Shown here: positions 8,438 through 18,397 of the stretch, in pieces | How positions within the stretch are numbered: position 1 is the stretch's first letter | Layout of the letters: every line of letters begins with the position of its first letter | The notes under the pieces: model-generated | Seen by the model: the letters and a program-made list of their open reading frames with translations, nothing else | Told to the model about the DNA's origin: nothing | The model's database searches: none | Translations under genes and position numbers: made by a program | NCBI RefSeq assembly: GCF_000382265.1 | Contig: NZ_KB907976.1 | Location: 124,001 to 188,000 of the forward strand | Source: Yoonia vestfoldensis DSM 16212 | GTDB lineage: Bacteria > Pseudomonadota > Alphaproteobacteria > Rhodobacterales > Rhodobacteraceae | Length of the DNA stretch: 64,000 nucleotides | Direction of reading: 5' to 3'

Positions 8438-9516
8438 GTCAGTCCTTGGCTATGAGAAGGAGGAAGTCTGTGTAGCGGCACGAAGCCAGGCATCAGACGC
8501 AGGATGCGGGCACGGATCCGTTCCCAGAACGCACCCAGCAGCAACAGCACGATTCCCAGCACCAGCACGGTATAGGCCGCACCGCCACCGTCCAGCACGG
8601 TGCCTGCCAGCACGACGATGTAACCGATGGCAGCGATCAGGAACGATCGCCGGTCGATGACGATGGCGACGATGGCGAACAGCGCAAGGAAGCCCAGAAG
8701 GATCAGGTTCGACCCGCCGCTCTGCTGATCCAGCAACGACAGGGCAACCGTGTTCACCAATGCAGGTGCGGCCACGACATGCAGCCAGAACCCGTTGGCC
8801 GACCGCCGCGTGACGCGGTGCGGGTCGCTCATGTCAAAGGCCATTGCGACTGCGAACACCAGCAGGCCCAGCCCCAGCGTGATCCAGGCAAAAGGCCCGC
8901 CCGCCGACAACAGGAACAAGTCGCTCATCCCTTCGATCCGGCCCCCCCGGCTGGCGGTAAAGATGATCGCCACCACGAACAGCCCGACCGCGATCATCGC
9001 CATCGCGAATGGCACGCGAAACCGCCACCAATAGACCGCAAGGGCAAGCGTCGCGATGAATAGTGGAAACGGCACGCTGGAATAATCGCCTTGCGCGATC
9101 ATGAACGGTTCCGACATCACGGCGATAAAACCGAACGCGGCATTTGCCGCGAACATGACCGACAGCGCGATGGCAGGTGCCACCATGCGTCGTTTGCGGA
9201 TAAAGTATTCCGACAGCAACCAGAGAAATCCTGCCCCCGCCAAAGACACGCCCAAGGCATAGTCCTGCAAGTTGAAGATCTGGTTTCCGCCAAGAAAAAG
9301 CGTGACAACACCCCACCAGCCTGACGACAGGATCAGCAGACCGATCACGATGAAAATCTCGTTGAAGCCTTTGAACAGCTCGAACGGTTCGTCACCTTCG
9401 CTCAGCGCCTCGCGCGCGCCACGGCGGCTGTCGGCAAGGCTGATCAGATTGGCGGCCTGCCTCTCCGTCAAAAGCCCGCTGCCGACGGCCGCTTTCAGGT
9501 CGTCGCGGTTGATCAT
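8434..9516 (-). CDS. Polytopic membrane protein (DUF2157-like) between hslV and hslU
   Basis: The 360-aa protein has a soluble N-terminal stretch of about 55 residues ([20 protein letters not shown]..., helical). About ten hydrophobic segments follow, ending in a short basic Pro-rich tail. The layout resembles DUF2157-type membrane proteins, whose function is unknown. It overlaps both hslV and hslU by the ATGA arrangement and so must be co-translated with the protease. Whether it has any link to HslUV activity is not shown by the sequence. Confidence 0.75.
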   Translation of the reverse strand: MINRDDLKAAVGSGLLTERQAANLISLADSRRGAREALSEGDEPFELFKGFNEIFIVIGLLILSSGWWGVVTLFLGGNQIFNLQDYALGVSLAGAGFLWLLSEYFIRKRRMVAPAIALSVMFAANAAFGFIAVMSEPFMIAQGDYSSVPFPLFIATLALAVYWWRFRVPFAMAMIAVGLFVVAIIFTASRGGRIEGMSDLFLLSAGGPFAWITLGLGLLVFAVAMAFDMSDPHRVTRRSANGFWLHVVAAPALVNTVALSLLDQQSGGSNLILLGFLALFAIVAIVIDRRSFLIAAIGYIVVLAGTVLDGGGAAYTVLVLGIVLLLLGAFWERIRARILRLMPGFVPLHRLPPSHSQGLT

Positions 9517-10076
9517 CCGATACTCTCCACCGTCAGTTTGCCGTTGGTGTAAACGCAGATATCTGCGGCAATCGCCATGGCCTTGCGCGCGATGTCTTCG
9601 GCGGACAGGTCGCTGTCCATCAACGCGCGTCCGGCGGCCAGCGCGTAATTGCCGCCCGATCCGATCGCGGTCACGTCATGTTCGGGTTCCAGCACGTCGC
9701 CTGCGCCGGTGATGACGAACATTTCCTTGCCGTCGCTGACGATCAGCATCGCTTCCAGCTTTTGCAGGTATTTGTCGGTGCGCCAGTCCTTGGCCAGCTC
9801 GACGCTTGCGCGGGCCAACTGGCCCGGCGTCGCCTCCAGCTTTTTCTCCAGCCGTTCCAGCAGGGTAAAGGCATCGGCGGTGGACCCTGCGAAACCGCAG
9901 ATCACATCCTGCCCGCCCGGTGACAGGCGGCGCACCTTGCGCGCGGTGCCCTTGATGACCGTCTGGCCCAGCGACACCTGCCCGTCACCTGCGATCACGA
10001 CCTTGCCGCCTTTGCGCACCCCGATGATCGTGGTGCCGTGCCAGCCGGGAAAGTTGTCTTGCGCCATCGTCACCAT
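9513..10076 (-). CDS. hslV: ATP-dependent protease peptidase subunit HslV
   Basis: HslV (ClpQ) is the proteasome-like threonine peptidase of the HslUV complex. Autocleavage should expose the Thr in [14 protein letters not shown] as the catalytic nucleophile. The protein has [14 protein letters not shown] and the [13 protein letters not shown] segment typical of the family. The frame allows 187 aa. A start at the internal ATG (MAQDNF, 10067) is equally plausible. It is the first gene of a three-gene minus-strand operon. Confidence 0.96.
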   Translation of the reverse strand: MVTMAQDNFPGWHGTTIIGVRKGGKVVIAGDGQVSLGQTVIKGTARKVRRLSPGGQDVICGFAGSTADAFTLLERLEKKLEATPGQLARASVELAKDWRTDKYLQKLEAMLIVSDGKEMFVITGAGDVLEPEHDVTAIGSGGNYALAAGRALMDSDLSAEDIARKAMAIAADICVYTNGKLTVESIG

Positions 10077-10169
10077 CTCCGTTTTGCCTGCGGTTTATAT
10101 GGCGGCAGCGTGCAGGGCAAACAACCCCGCTACCTTGCCGCTGACCAAACGCAAGGCTAGCGTGATCGG

Positions 10170-11087
10170 ATGAGCGCCGCCAGCATTGTCACGTTTTACC
10201 TGCATCCCAAGCTGCGCAAGCAGGCAGAGGAGGGACGGCATAACTTTATTGCGCTGATCTGCAAGGTGCTGACTGGTGCGGGATTGTCGGTCGCTTTTGA
10301 CAACGACGATGACATTGCGCGGCTGCGCGCCCTGGCGCGACCCGGTCGCGGGGTTTTCCTGATGGACCGGCCCGTCAATGATCGCAGCCTGACAATGCGC
10401 AAGACCTACATTTTTCCATTCTGGCACATCGAAAAGCAGGCAGAGCGTTGGGATTGGCCCGTTGCGGAAATCGCGTTCGACCCCGGGCTTGTCGATGACC
10501 GCAAGGCCGCAAACTTTTGCTTCTTGTGGCAAAAGCGCCTGTTTGACGATGCTGTGCGCGAAACGCGCAACGACGGGTTCGTCTATGTCCCGCTGCAAGG
10601 GCGTCTGACGGTGCAGCGGTCTTTTCAGCACTGTAGCCCGATCAATATGATCCGCACGATCCTGCGCCACGATCCGAAACGGCCGGTCATGGCGACGCTG
10701 CATCCCTCCGAGGTCTATGGACCAGAGGATCATCAGGCGCTGGAAACCCTGATGGCCGAAAATGACCGGCTTTACATCCGCACCGGCGAACCTGCGCGGT
10801 ATCTGCGGACCTGCGATTACATCGTGACGCAGAATTCAGGCGTGGCGCTTCAAGGGTTCTTTTTCAACAAACCCGCGATCCTGTTCGCAAAATCGGATTT
10901 TCACCACATCGCGCTGAACGTCGGCGATATCGGCGCGCAGGCTACGTTCGGCGCTGTCATGCGCCACACACCCGATTACGCGGCCTATCTTTACTGGTTC
11001 CTGCAAACGCAGGCGATCAACGCAGGCAGACCGGACGCGCAAGACCAGATTGCACGGGTCTTGCGCGGCCATGGCTGGCCTGTGTGA
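10170..11087 (+). CDS. Unassigned protein, capsule-biosynthesis/glycosyltransferase-like
   Basis: The 305-aa protein is soluble, with no signal peptide. A Rossmann-like N-terminus (SIVTFYLHPKLRKQAEEG) is followed by a conserved-looking region (MRKTYIFPFWHIEKQAERWDW). The C-terminal half contains VMATLHPSEVYGPEDHQALE and CDYIVTQNSGVALQGFFFNKPAILF. A pattern of TLHP...Y, then a serine-containing NSG loop and FFxKPA, recalls GT-B-like capsular polysaccharide and surface glycan proteins. That is inference from the fold pattern only. It is isolated on the plus strand between hslV and trxA. Confidence 0.6.
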   Translation: MSAASIVTFYLHPKLRKQAEEGRHNFIALICKVLTGAGLSVAFDNDDDIARLRALARPGRGVFLMDRPVNDRSLTMRKTYIFPFWHIEKQAERWDWPVAEIAFDPGLVDDRKAANFCFLWQKRLFDDAVRETRNDGFVYVPLQGRLTVQRSFQHCSPINMIRTILRHDPKRPVMATLHPSEVYGPEDHQALETLMAENDRLYIRTGEPARYLRTCDYIVTQNSGVALQGFFFNKPAILFAKSDFHHIALNVGDIGAQATFGAVMRHTPDYAAYLYWFLQTQAINAGRPDAQDQIARVLRGHGWPV

Positions 11088-11090
11088 CGA

Positions 11091-11411
11091 TCAGATCGAG
11101 GCTTCGATCCAGCCCTGGATCGCGGCCTTGGGGGCTGCACCGGCCTTATTGGCGACGACCTGGCCGTTCTTGAACACGAACAGCGCGGGGATGCCGCGCA
11201 CGCCCATCTGTGCCGGCGAATTCGGGTTGTCGTCGACGTTGACCTTGACGATTTTCACCTTGCCGGCCATCTCGTTGGACAGTTCTTCCAAAGCGGGGCC
11301 GATCTGTTTGCAAGGGCCGCACCATTCCGCCCAGAAATCCACGACGACGGGGATATCGGACTGGCGCACTTCGGCGTCAAAGGTTGCGTCTGTTACTGCT
11401 ACGGTGGCCAT
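11091..11411 (-). CDS. trxA: Thioredoxin
   Basis: This small cytoplasmic disulfide reductase has 106 aa from the ATG at 11411 ([11 protein letters not shown]...), which fits the family better than an extension to 11432. The active site WCGPC is at residues 30-34. The cis-proline region [10 protein letters not shown] and the C-terminal [14 protein letters not shown] complete the fold. It lies 60 bp downstream of addA on the same strand, a common order in this group. Confidence 0.96.
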   Translation of the reverse strand: MATVAVTDATFDAEVRQSDIPVVVDFWAEWCGPCKQIGPALEELSNEMAGKVKIVKVNVDDNPNSPAQMGVRGIPALFVFKNGQVVANKAGAAPKAAIQGWIEASI

Positions 11412-11470
11412 TGGGATGCTCCTTGGCGTCATTCACTGGACCGCGAACGTAGGAACGTGCGGCGCAATGG

Positions 11471-14400
11471 TCAAGCCGTGGCAAGACCCGCCATCGTTTC
11501 GTGAAGCAGCGTTTCAGGCAAGACCATCAGTTCCGCCGTCGCCGTCCAAAGGATCGCGACCGTGATTTGCCGGTCTGCAAACACCTGCCGCAGCGCCGCA
11601 TCATAGACCGCCTGCTGGCGCAACACGCCCAGCGGTGTTTGCGCGGGGCTGTCGGGCACGATGCGGTTGGTCTTGTAATCGACCGCCAGCACGGTCGTCG
11701 GTGTCAGGATCAGCCGGTCGATCGTGCCGTGGATACGGCCCAAAGGCGGCAGATCGGCGGTGACCGGCACCTCGGTCAGCGCGTCATCTGTCCACAGATG
11801 GCCAAGCGCGGGTTGGTCCAGCAGCCGGATCACGCTGTCCGTCAGGCTGGGGTCGGTCGGCACCAGCGCATAGCCTAGCCCCGCCCTGTCGGCAGGGGCA
11901 GTGCGCGGCAGATGTTCCAGCAACAGGTGGATCAGCGTGCCGCGTTCCGTGGCGTCTTCGTCATCTTCCGTCACATCGCGGGGCAGGACCTTGGCCCCCG
12001 GTAAATCCGACGGGGAAATCGTCTTGCTGCGCGCGATATCGGGCAGCGTGCCGAATTCCGGCACGACCACTTCGGGTGCTGTGACTGCTGGCTTTTCCAC
12101 GAGATCCAGCCCGTCCCAATCGAGATAAGCGACGCGCTGCACCTCCAGATCGCCCGACATCGCGGTTTCGGCCTGACGTTCCTTCATCCCGGCGGCAACG
12201 ATGTTGTACCAGCTGTCCATACCATCGCCCACATCGCCCGACGCCCCCACGATCAGCCATTTTTCCGCCCGCGTCATCGCGACATACAGCAGGCGCAGGC
12301 GTTCCTCGTCCTGCTTGGCCAGCACGGCCTCGCGCAGGGCGACCACCGCAGCGGGCGTTGCCGCACTTGGCGTTTTCCAGATCACGCAATCGGGGGCGGA
12401 CAGGATGTCGCCCTTGAAATCGTTCTTGCGCTTCATGGTTTCGGGCAGGATCACGATGGGCGCTTCCAGCCCCTTGGCGCCATGGACGGTCATCACCCTG
12501 ATCTTGTCGCCCTGGCTGTCCATCTGGCGTTTGACCTCCAGATCGTCGGTCTGCATCCATGTCAGAAACCCCGTCAGGCTGGGCACGCCGGTCTGTTCAT
12601 AGGCCAGCGCCTGCGACAACAGCGCGTCGATCCCGTCTTCGGCCTCTGGCCCCAGCCGCGCGAGCAGTTTGCGCCGCCCGTCGTGGCGGGTCAGGATGCG
12701 GGCGATCAGGTCGTAGGGGCGCAGGAAATCGGCCTTGCCGCGCAGGTCGTCCAGCACGGCCAGTGTGTCGGGATGCGGCGCCTTGCGCAGAGCTTCCCAC
12801 AGGAATTCCTTGTCGCCGCGATGATGCGCCAGCGTGAACAGGTCCTGTTCCGACCAGCCGAACAGCGGCGACCGCAGGGCAGCCGCCAGTGACAGATCAT
12901 CCTCGGCCAGCGCGAGAAAGGACAGCAGCGCCGCCAGATCCTTGACCGCCAGTTCCGCCCCCACGCGCAAACGGTCGGCACCGGCGACGTTCAGTCCCGC
13001 CGCCTTGCAGGCGCGGATGATCTCGGCGAACAGGTCGGACCGGCGCTGCACAAGGATCAGGAAATCCCCCGCCGTCACCCTGCGGCGCTTGTAGGTGCCG
13101 GAATTGCCGTCCTCCACAGGGATGGTTTCATTTGCGATCATATGGCTGATCTGGTCCGCGATGCGCTGGGCCATCTGGACATTGTGGTCAGCCTCGCCCG
13201 GTTGGTCGACAGGCTGATACCAGGGGCGGTTATCCTCGGTCTTGGCGGCTTCGATCACGGGCCACAGATCGACGCGCCCCGGCATCCGGTCCTTGAACGC
13301 GATATGGGTCAGGCTGTCGTCCATCCCCGCCGCCTGTTCGCCCGTAAACGTGGCATCGACAACCGACAGGATCGCCTGCGACGACCGGAACGAATGGTCG
13401 AGCGATGTGGCCTCGAAAGGCTTGCCGATTGCTTTGTGTGCCGCACGGAAATGCGCCTTCATCTTGTCAAAGGCGGCGGGATCGGCCCCCTGGAAGGAAT
13501 AGATCGACTGTTTCTTGTCGCCGACGACGAACACCGTGCGTTCGCGGTTGGGCCGCGACCCCGCGCCGGTGGCAAATTCCTGCGTCAGCGTTTCGACCAC
13601 GTCCCATTGCGCGGGGCTGGTATCCTGCGCTTCGTCCACCAGCACATGGTCGATCCCGCCATCAAGCCGGAACAACACCCATTGCGCGACCGCCGGATCG
13701 GTCAAAAGCGCGCGCGCCTTGCTGATCAGATCGTCGAAATCCAGCGCCCCCATGGCCAGCTTGCGCGCCTCATAGGCGGGGACGAACGCGCGGCCAAAGG
13801 CGTAAAGGGCGAGGGTGCGGTCCAAAGCGGCAAGCGCCATCCGGTCCTGACGCGCCTCGGCGACCAGTTCCATCAGGATGTCGATATCCGCAATCAGCTC
13901 GGGGTGGGCTGCGCGCACCGCCTTGGTCGGGAAACTGCCGATCTTGGGGCCAAAAGGGTCTTTTGCGGAATCCCCGAACAGGAAAATCCCTTCCAGCAGC
14001 TGCAGGTCCGACAACCGTGCCGTGCCATCGGCAGCGACAGCGCGCAATTTGTGCGCGGCCTTCTGGTCCGTCACGCTGCCTGTGGCGCAGATCTGCTGGA
14101 ACTGGCGGATGGCCGCGATGGCATCGGCATCGAGCACACGCGAAACGAGGCTTTCCGCCGTGATGGCCGGATCGATGGCAAGCGTGCGGCAAATGTCGGC
14201 GCGCTGGGTGGTTTGTTCAAACGCCGCCTTGTGGCGCGCCACCTCGGCGGTCAGTTTCGCCAGATCATCGCCGGTGAAATGCCGCAGCATCCCTTGGACG
14301 GCATCCGCCGCGTCGCCCTGCACCAACTGGTCCATCACATCGGCGCGCAAAAGTTGCGCGGCGCGGTCTTCCATTTCGCGGAACTGGGGGCTGACGCCCG

Positions 14401-14812
14401 CCTCCAGCGGAAAGCGGCGCAGCACACCGGCGCAAAAGGAATGGATCGTCTGGATTTTCAGGCCACCCGGCGTTTCGATCGCCCGCGCGAACAAGGTGCG
14501 CGCGGCGCGCAGCTGATCCGCGTCGATGGACCGGTCCACGCCCAGGCCACGCAGATCGTCGCGCAACGCATTGTCGGGCATCATCGCCCAAGCGCCCAGA
14601 CGCTTGAACAGCCGGTTCTGCATTTCGGCGGCGGCGGCCTTGGTATAGGTCAGGCACAGGATGTTCTGCGGCGATACATCCTCCAGCAGCAGGCGCGCCA
14701 CGCGGTCGGTCAGTACGCGGGTCTTGCCCGACCCCGCATTGGCCGTAAGCCATGTCGAGATCCGCGGATTGGCCGCATCGACCTGCCGCTGGGTGGCGGC
14801 GTCGCGGTTCAC
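11471..14812 (-). CDS. addA: Double-strand break repair helicase-nuclease AddA
   Basis: AddA is the UvrD-type helicase and nuclease subunit of AddAB, which resects double-strand breaks for RecA loading. The 1113-aa protein has Walker A TANAGSGKTRVLTDR (about residues 19-33), motif II VLVDEAQDTSPAQWD, a later helicase motif VMTVHGAKGLEAPIVILPE, MTRAEKWLIVG, and a C-terminal PD-(D/E)XK nuclease with VLAVDYKTNR. It overlaps addB by 4 bp. A long antisense frame over this gene is a GC-codon shadow. Confidence 0.96.
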   Translation of the reverse strand: MNRDAATQRQVDAANPRISTWLTANAGSGKTRVLTDRVARLLLEDVSPQNILCLTYTKAAAAEMQNRLFKRLGAWAMMPDNALRDDLRGLGVDRSIDADQLRAARTLFARAIETPGGLKIQTIHSFCAGVLRRFPLEAGVSPQFREMEDRAAQLLRADVMDQLVQGDAADAVQGMLRHFTGDDLAKLTAEVARHKAAFEQTTQRADICRTLAIDPAITAESLVSRVLDADAIAAIRQFQQICATGSVTDQKAAHKLRAVAADGTARLSDLQLLEGIFLFGDSAKDPFGPKIGSFPTKAVRAAHPELIADIDILMELVAEARQDRMALAALDRTLALYAFGRAFVPAYEARKLAMGALDFDDLISKARALLTDPAVAQWVLFRLDGGIDHVLVDEAQDTSPAQWDVVETLTQEFATGAGSRPNRERTVFVVGDKKQSIYSFQGADPAAFDKMKAHFRAAHKAIGKPFEATSLDHSFRSSQAILSVVDATFTGEQAAGMDDSLTHIAFKDRMPGRVDLWPVIEAAKTEDNRPWYQPVDQPGEADHNVQMAQRIADQISHMIANETIPVEDGNSGTYKRRRVTAGDFLILVQRRSDLFAEIIRACKAAGLNVAGADRLRVGAELAVKDLAALLSFLALAEDDLSLAAALRSPLFGWSEQDLFTLAHHRGDKEFLWEALRKAPHPDTLAVLDDLRGKADFLRPYDLIARILTRHDGRRKLLARLGPEAEDGIDALLSQALAYEQTGVPSLTGFLTWMQTDDLEVKRQMDSQGDKIRVMTVHGAKGLEAPIVILPETMKRKNDFKGDILSAPDCVIWKTPSAATPAAVVALREAVLAKQDEERLRLLYVAMTRAEKWLIVGASGDVGDGMDSWYNIVAAGMKERQAETAMSGDLEVQRVAYLDWDGLDLVEKPAVTAPEVVVPEFGTLPDIARSKTISPSDLPGAKVLPRDVTEDDEDATERGTLIHLLLEHLPRTAPADRAGLGYALVPTDPSLTDSVIRLLDQPALGHLWTDDALTEVPVTADLPPLGRIHGTIDRLILTPTTVLAVDYKTNRIVPDSPAQTPLGVLRQQAVYDAALRQVFADRQITVAILWTATAELMVLPETLLHETMAGLATA

Positions 14813-17733
14813 GTCAGCACCTCGGGGTGTGCGGGGTCACTGGTGTCCCATTCGCCAAAGCGGGACAGATGGTCATAGCTTCCGCTGTCGTTCTTGGAAA
14901 ACAGCGCATAACGGGCGGTGTATCCACTGTCAGGCTGCTGCCAATGTTGCAAAAGTGCAATCATTCCCGCCATGGTCACGTCCGTCGGACTGTCTTTCAT
15001 CGGTGCCTGCTTGGTTGCTGCATCGGGCTTGATGCTGACAAACAGCGCATCCGCGACCTGCACGGGGCCGACACCTTCAAAGCCACCGTTTTCGACTATC
15101 GCCACCTCAAGCAGCAATTGCTTGTCGAATTTTTCCTGCTGCGGCTGGCTGGGCATCGTGCCGGTCTTGTAGTCGTAAAGGATCGCCGTGCCGTCTGGCG
15201 TCAAGTCGATCCGGTCGGCCTTGCAGGTCAGCGTCACGCCCACGGCAGGGATCAGAAGCTTGCCTTTTTCCTCGACCAGACGCGTGTCGGACAGGGCGTG
15301 CCGGTCCACCTCGGCGGCGCAGAACGCCACCGCCGCCTGTGCGAACCGCGCCATCCATTGCGCGCGGTTTGTGGGCCACGGGCATTTTTCGGCGAACTGC
15401 TGTGCCGCGATATCCAGCAAGGCGTCCAGATCGTCAGGCGCATGGTTCTGCCTGATGAAATCCTCGAGTATCCCGTGGATGATCACCCCGCGCAGCGGCG
15501 CATCCGCGCTGGGCGTCAGCGGATCGAGAGGGTCCAGCCGCAACACCTTGCGCGCATAGATCGCATAGGGGTCGCGGATCAGCGTCTTGATCTGCGTGAC
15601 GGAAAACTGGTCGGGCCGTGACGCGACCGGCGGGCAAGGCGCGGGGCGTTTCGCCTTTGGCGTTTCACGTGTGGGTGCGGCAAGCTTGGCTGCTTTTGCA
15701 AGCCAGTCATCGCCGCGCGCGCGCACGGCTTTCAGGGCGGTGTCACCGCCTTGGGCGGGCAAGCCGCCCAGCAGGTTCGTCAGCCGGTTGACCCAGCGCG
15801 ACGGGATGGTTTCCGCGTCCGATGACCGTTTGGCGCGGGTGATCCAGACCTCGCGCCCTGCCACGGCCTGCTGGTAATCATGCGCCGACAGACCCACGCG
15901 GCGTTCGGGCAAAAGCAGCCCCGCCTGTGCGCGCATCATCCGGTTCAGCCACGGGTCGGGTGCGGGGGCTTCTGGCCAAACACCGTCGTTCATGCCGCCA
16001 AGGATGGTCAGATCGGCGCCTTGCACCCGCGCCTCGAGCGTGCCCCAGATCAGGATTTGCGGATGGCCTGCATCGCGGTCGCGCACGACGCCGCCTGACA
16101 GGATCTTGCCGAACAAAGCTGCGTAATCGCGGGGCGACATGGTGCTACCGGAACCCGCATGAATGCGCAGGTCGGTGCAGATGCGCTGCGCCTCGCGGCC
16201 TGCGGCCTCGGCCCACAGGCCACCGGCTCCGGACAGGGCGGGACCGGCGCAAAAGGATTCCGCCAGCGTCAGATGCGCGTCCAGATGGTCGGCCAGATGT
16301 TTGTCGCCCACGCCATCAAGGCCCGAAATCAGCCCTGCCACCCACTCTGCCCAAGGCTGGCGGTCTGGGCGATCAGTGGCCCATTGCAGCAACGTTTCGG
16401 CCGTGGGGAACGGCGGCCCCTTGCGACGCAAGTGCAGTTCCAGATCATGCGTCAGGCGCAAGTGATCGCCACGCTGGGCATCGCCCGAATGGCACAAAGG
16501 ATGCTTCAGCAATGTCAGCAACGCCTCGCCCGTCAGTTGCGTGCCGAACAGATCCGCCACATGGCGCAGCAACCGCCCCGGTGGCGACAATTGCAAGGGC
16601 GTGCCGGCGCTGTCGTCGGGCCTGATGTCCCATCGGTCCAAGGCGGCGGTCACCTGACGCGTCAGCATCCGGTCGGGCGAGATCAGGGCGGCGGTGATCC
16701 CGTCCTCCACCGCCTGGCGCAGGCGCAGGGCGATGGCCTCTGCCTCGGCCCGGGGGGATGCGGCCTCCAGCAAAGTCAGCCCTTCGGTTGCGGCGATCAG
16801 ATCTCCCAATTCGGGGCCTTCTTGTAGCCACTGGCTGGTGACGGGCGCAGGCCGCAGCGACAGCGACACCAGCCGGTTGCGCGCGGGGCGCTGCGGCGCA
16901 AGGTCGGACCAGCGCGCGACATCAGCAGGGGCAAAGCCGATCAGGTCCATCAGCCGTTTGAAGCGGTATTGCGGATGATCCTCATGTGTCAGCCCGTCAT
17001 CCATCGCGGACCAGACGGTATCGGGCAGGTCGGTGTCATAGCCCGGCAGCACGATCGCCCCTTGCGGCAGTTTCGCCACCGCCTGCATGAACAGCGCGGT
17101 CGCCCCGCGCGACCCCGTGGACCCCGCCACGATCACCGGATGATCGGGGGGCACATCCGCCCAGCGCGCGGCCAGCGTTTCGATCACCAGCCTTTGGCGG
17201 GCCTCGGTATCGGGCTGGCCGGTGGTGTCGAAAAACTGCGCGATGATCGTCAGAAATTTCTGCGCGCGCGCCCAATGGCCGGACTGGTCGCTGACGTCAA
17301 GCGCGGCGATGGCATCGGGGCTGACGCCTTCGCCCTGCATTTCATCCATCAGGCTGGCCAGACTGTCGGACAGATCGTAAAGTGCTGCACGCGGGGCCAG
17401 ATCGGGTTCGCTTTCCAGCAGTTGGGCCACCAGTTGCGACAGTTCCAGACGGCGCTGCAAAGGGGCCACGGCAGGGGGCACGTCCTTTGATATCGGGTCG
17501 CGGGCAAGGTCCGTCACCAGCCGTATGCGCGGCAACAGCAGCGCCGGCCCTTCATCGAACATCGCGCGGATGCGCCGCTGCATGCGGGCTGTGTTGACGT
17601 AGATTTCGACCCGCGCGAAATCCTCGGGTGGCATACCTTCCGCCCGCGCCATCAGCCCCGCGACAAGGCCCTTGGCGTAATCGACCCCGCAGGGTTCGAC
17701 GAAAATGCGCGGGCTGGTGGTCGGGTCAAACAT
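14809..17733 (-). CDS. addB: Double-strand break repair protein AddB
   Basis: AddB is the partner of AddA, with an inactivated helicase fold and a C-terminal nuclease. From the ATG at 17733 (MFDPTTSPRIFVEPCGVDYA) the protein is 974 aa. That start overlaps the murU stop by 8 bp and is preferred over a longer frame to 17820. Visible landmarks are VIVAGSTGSRGATALFMQAV, LGGMNDGVWPEAPAPDPWLNR, RAKRSSDAETIPSRW, and the nuclease motif ILYDYKTGTMPSQ in CKADRIDLTPDGT context. Gene order murU-addB-addA supports the call. Confidence 0.93.
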   Translation of the reverse strand: MFDPTTSPRIFVEPCGVDYAKGLVAGLMARAEGMPPEDFARVEIYVNTARMQRRIRAMFDEGPALLLPRIRLVTDLARDPISKDVPPAVAPLQRRLELSQLVAQLLESEPDLAPRAALYDLSDSLASLMDEMQGEGVSPDAIAALDVSDQSGHWARAQKFLTIIAQFFDTTGQPDTEARQRLVIETLAARWADVPPDHPVIVAGSTGSRGATALFMQAVAKLPQGAIVLPGYDTDLPDTVWSAMDDGLTHEDHPQYRFKRLMDLIGFAPADVARWSDLAPQRPARNRLVSLSLRPAPVTSQWLQEGPELGDLIAATEGLTLLEAASPRAEAEAIALRLRQAVEDGITAALISPDRMLTRQVTAALDRWDIRPDDSAGTPLQLSPPGRLLRHVADLFGTQLTGEALLTLLKHPLCHSGDAQRGDHLRLTHDLELHLRRKGPPFPTAETLLQWATDRPDRQPWAEWVAGLISGLDGVGDKHLADHLDAHLTLAESFCAGPALSGAGGLWAEAAGREAQRICTDLRIHAGSGSTMSPRDYAALFGKILSGGVVRDRDAGHPQILIWGTLEARVQGADLTILGGMNDGVWPEAPAPDPWLNRMMRAQAGLLLPERRVGLSAHDYQQAVAGREVWITRAKRSSDAETIPSRWVNRLTNLLGGLPAQGGDTALKAVRARGDDWLAKAAKLAAPTRETPKAKRPAPCPPVASRPDQFSVTQIKTLIRDPYAIYARKVLRLDPLDPLTPSADAPLRGVIIHGILEDFIRQNHAPDDLDALLDIAAQQFAEKCPWPTNRAQWMARFAQAAVAFCAAEVDRHALSDTRLVEEKGKLLIPAVGVTLTCKADRIDLTPDGTAILYDYKTGTMPSQPQQEKFDKQLLLEVAIVENGGFEGVGPVQVADALFVSIKPDAATKQAPMKDSPTDVTMAGMIALLQHWQQPDSGYTARYALFSKNDSGSYDHLSRFGEWDTSDPAHPEVLT

Positions 17734-18397
17734 GCAGCATGGCCTCGGCCAGCGGAATACTGGATGGTTGCCCCACATCGCACCATTGCTCGTCATAAAC
17801 CACGCCATAAAGCCCGCCACGCGCTGCCATGGCGTCCCAGATCAGGTTCAGTGAAAAGGCGTCCCGCGCCACATCGGCCAGCGTTTCGGTACGGATGATC
17901 TGCACGCCGGTATAGATCGCATCCGCTGCGCGGTGCAGGCGGCCTTCCGCATCGCGGGTGAAATCGCCCGCGCCTTTGTGCCCGTGGACGCGGTCGCGCG
18001 GTACGATCAGCAAAAGCGCCTCCATCCCGTCGCGCCACGCGGCGGCCAGTTGCACAATGGGGTTTCGCCCGCGCCAGACCGCGTCGGTGTTCAGCGTGAT
18101 GACGGGACCAGCACCCAAAAGCGGCAGCGCGTGGCGCAAGCCGCCGCCGGTTTCGCGCAACATATCTGTTTCATCGGAAAACAGGATATCCTGCCCCGCC
18201 AGATGATGGCGCAACATGTCGGCGTGGTAATGCAGGTTCGCGACCTTTGTGCCGACCTCTGGCACGTCCGTCAGCGCCAGCGCATGGTCGATCAACGGTT
18301 TGCCTGCGACCTGCACCAGCGGCTTGGGCCGGTCCTTGACCAGATCACCCATGCGCGTGCCCAGCCCCGCCGCGAACAAAAGCGCCGGAAACCTCAT
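17726..18397 (-). CDS. murU: Nucleotidyltransferase, likely MurNAc-1-phosphate uridylyltransferase
   Basis: The 223-aa NTP-transferase-fold protein has the N-terminal nucleotide loop LFAAGLGTRMGDLVKDRPKPLV and the metal-binding VITLNTDAVW. Its length and the preceding amgK-like kinase match MurU, which turns MurNAc-1-phosphate into UDP-MurNAc in the peptidoglycan salvage route that bypasses MurA. The alternative annotation is mannose-1-phosphate guanylyltransferase-like. It overlaps its neighbours by 4 and 8 bp. Confidence 0.8.
   Translation of the reverse strand: MRFPALLFAAGLGTRMGDLVKDRPKPLVQVAGKPLIDHALALTDVPEVGTKVANLHYHADMLRHHLAGQDILFSDETDMLRETGGGLRHALPLLGAGPVITLNTDAVWRGRNPIVQLAAAWRDGMEALLLIVPRDRVHGHKGAGDFTRDAEGRLHRAADAIYTGVQIIRTETLADVARDAFSLNLIWDAMAARGGLYGVVYDEQWCDVGQPSSIPLAEAMLHV

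Noticed and set aside
13142-14878. 578-codon plus-strand frame opposite addA
   Set aside because: AddA motifs are read on the minus strand; the sense of this frame has no recognisable domain and is a codon-bias shadow.
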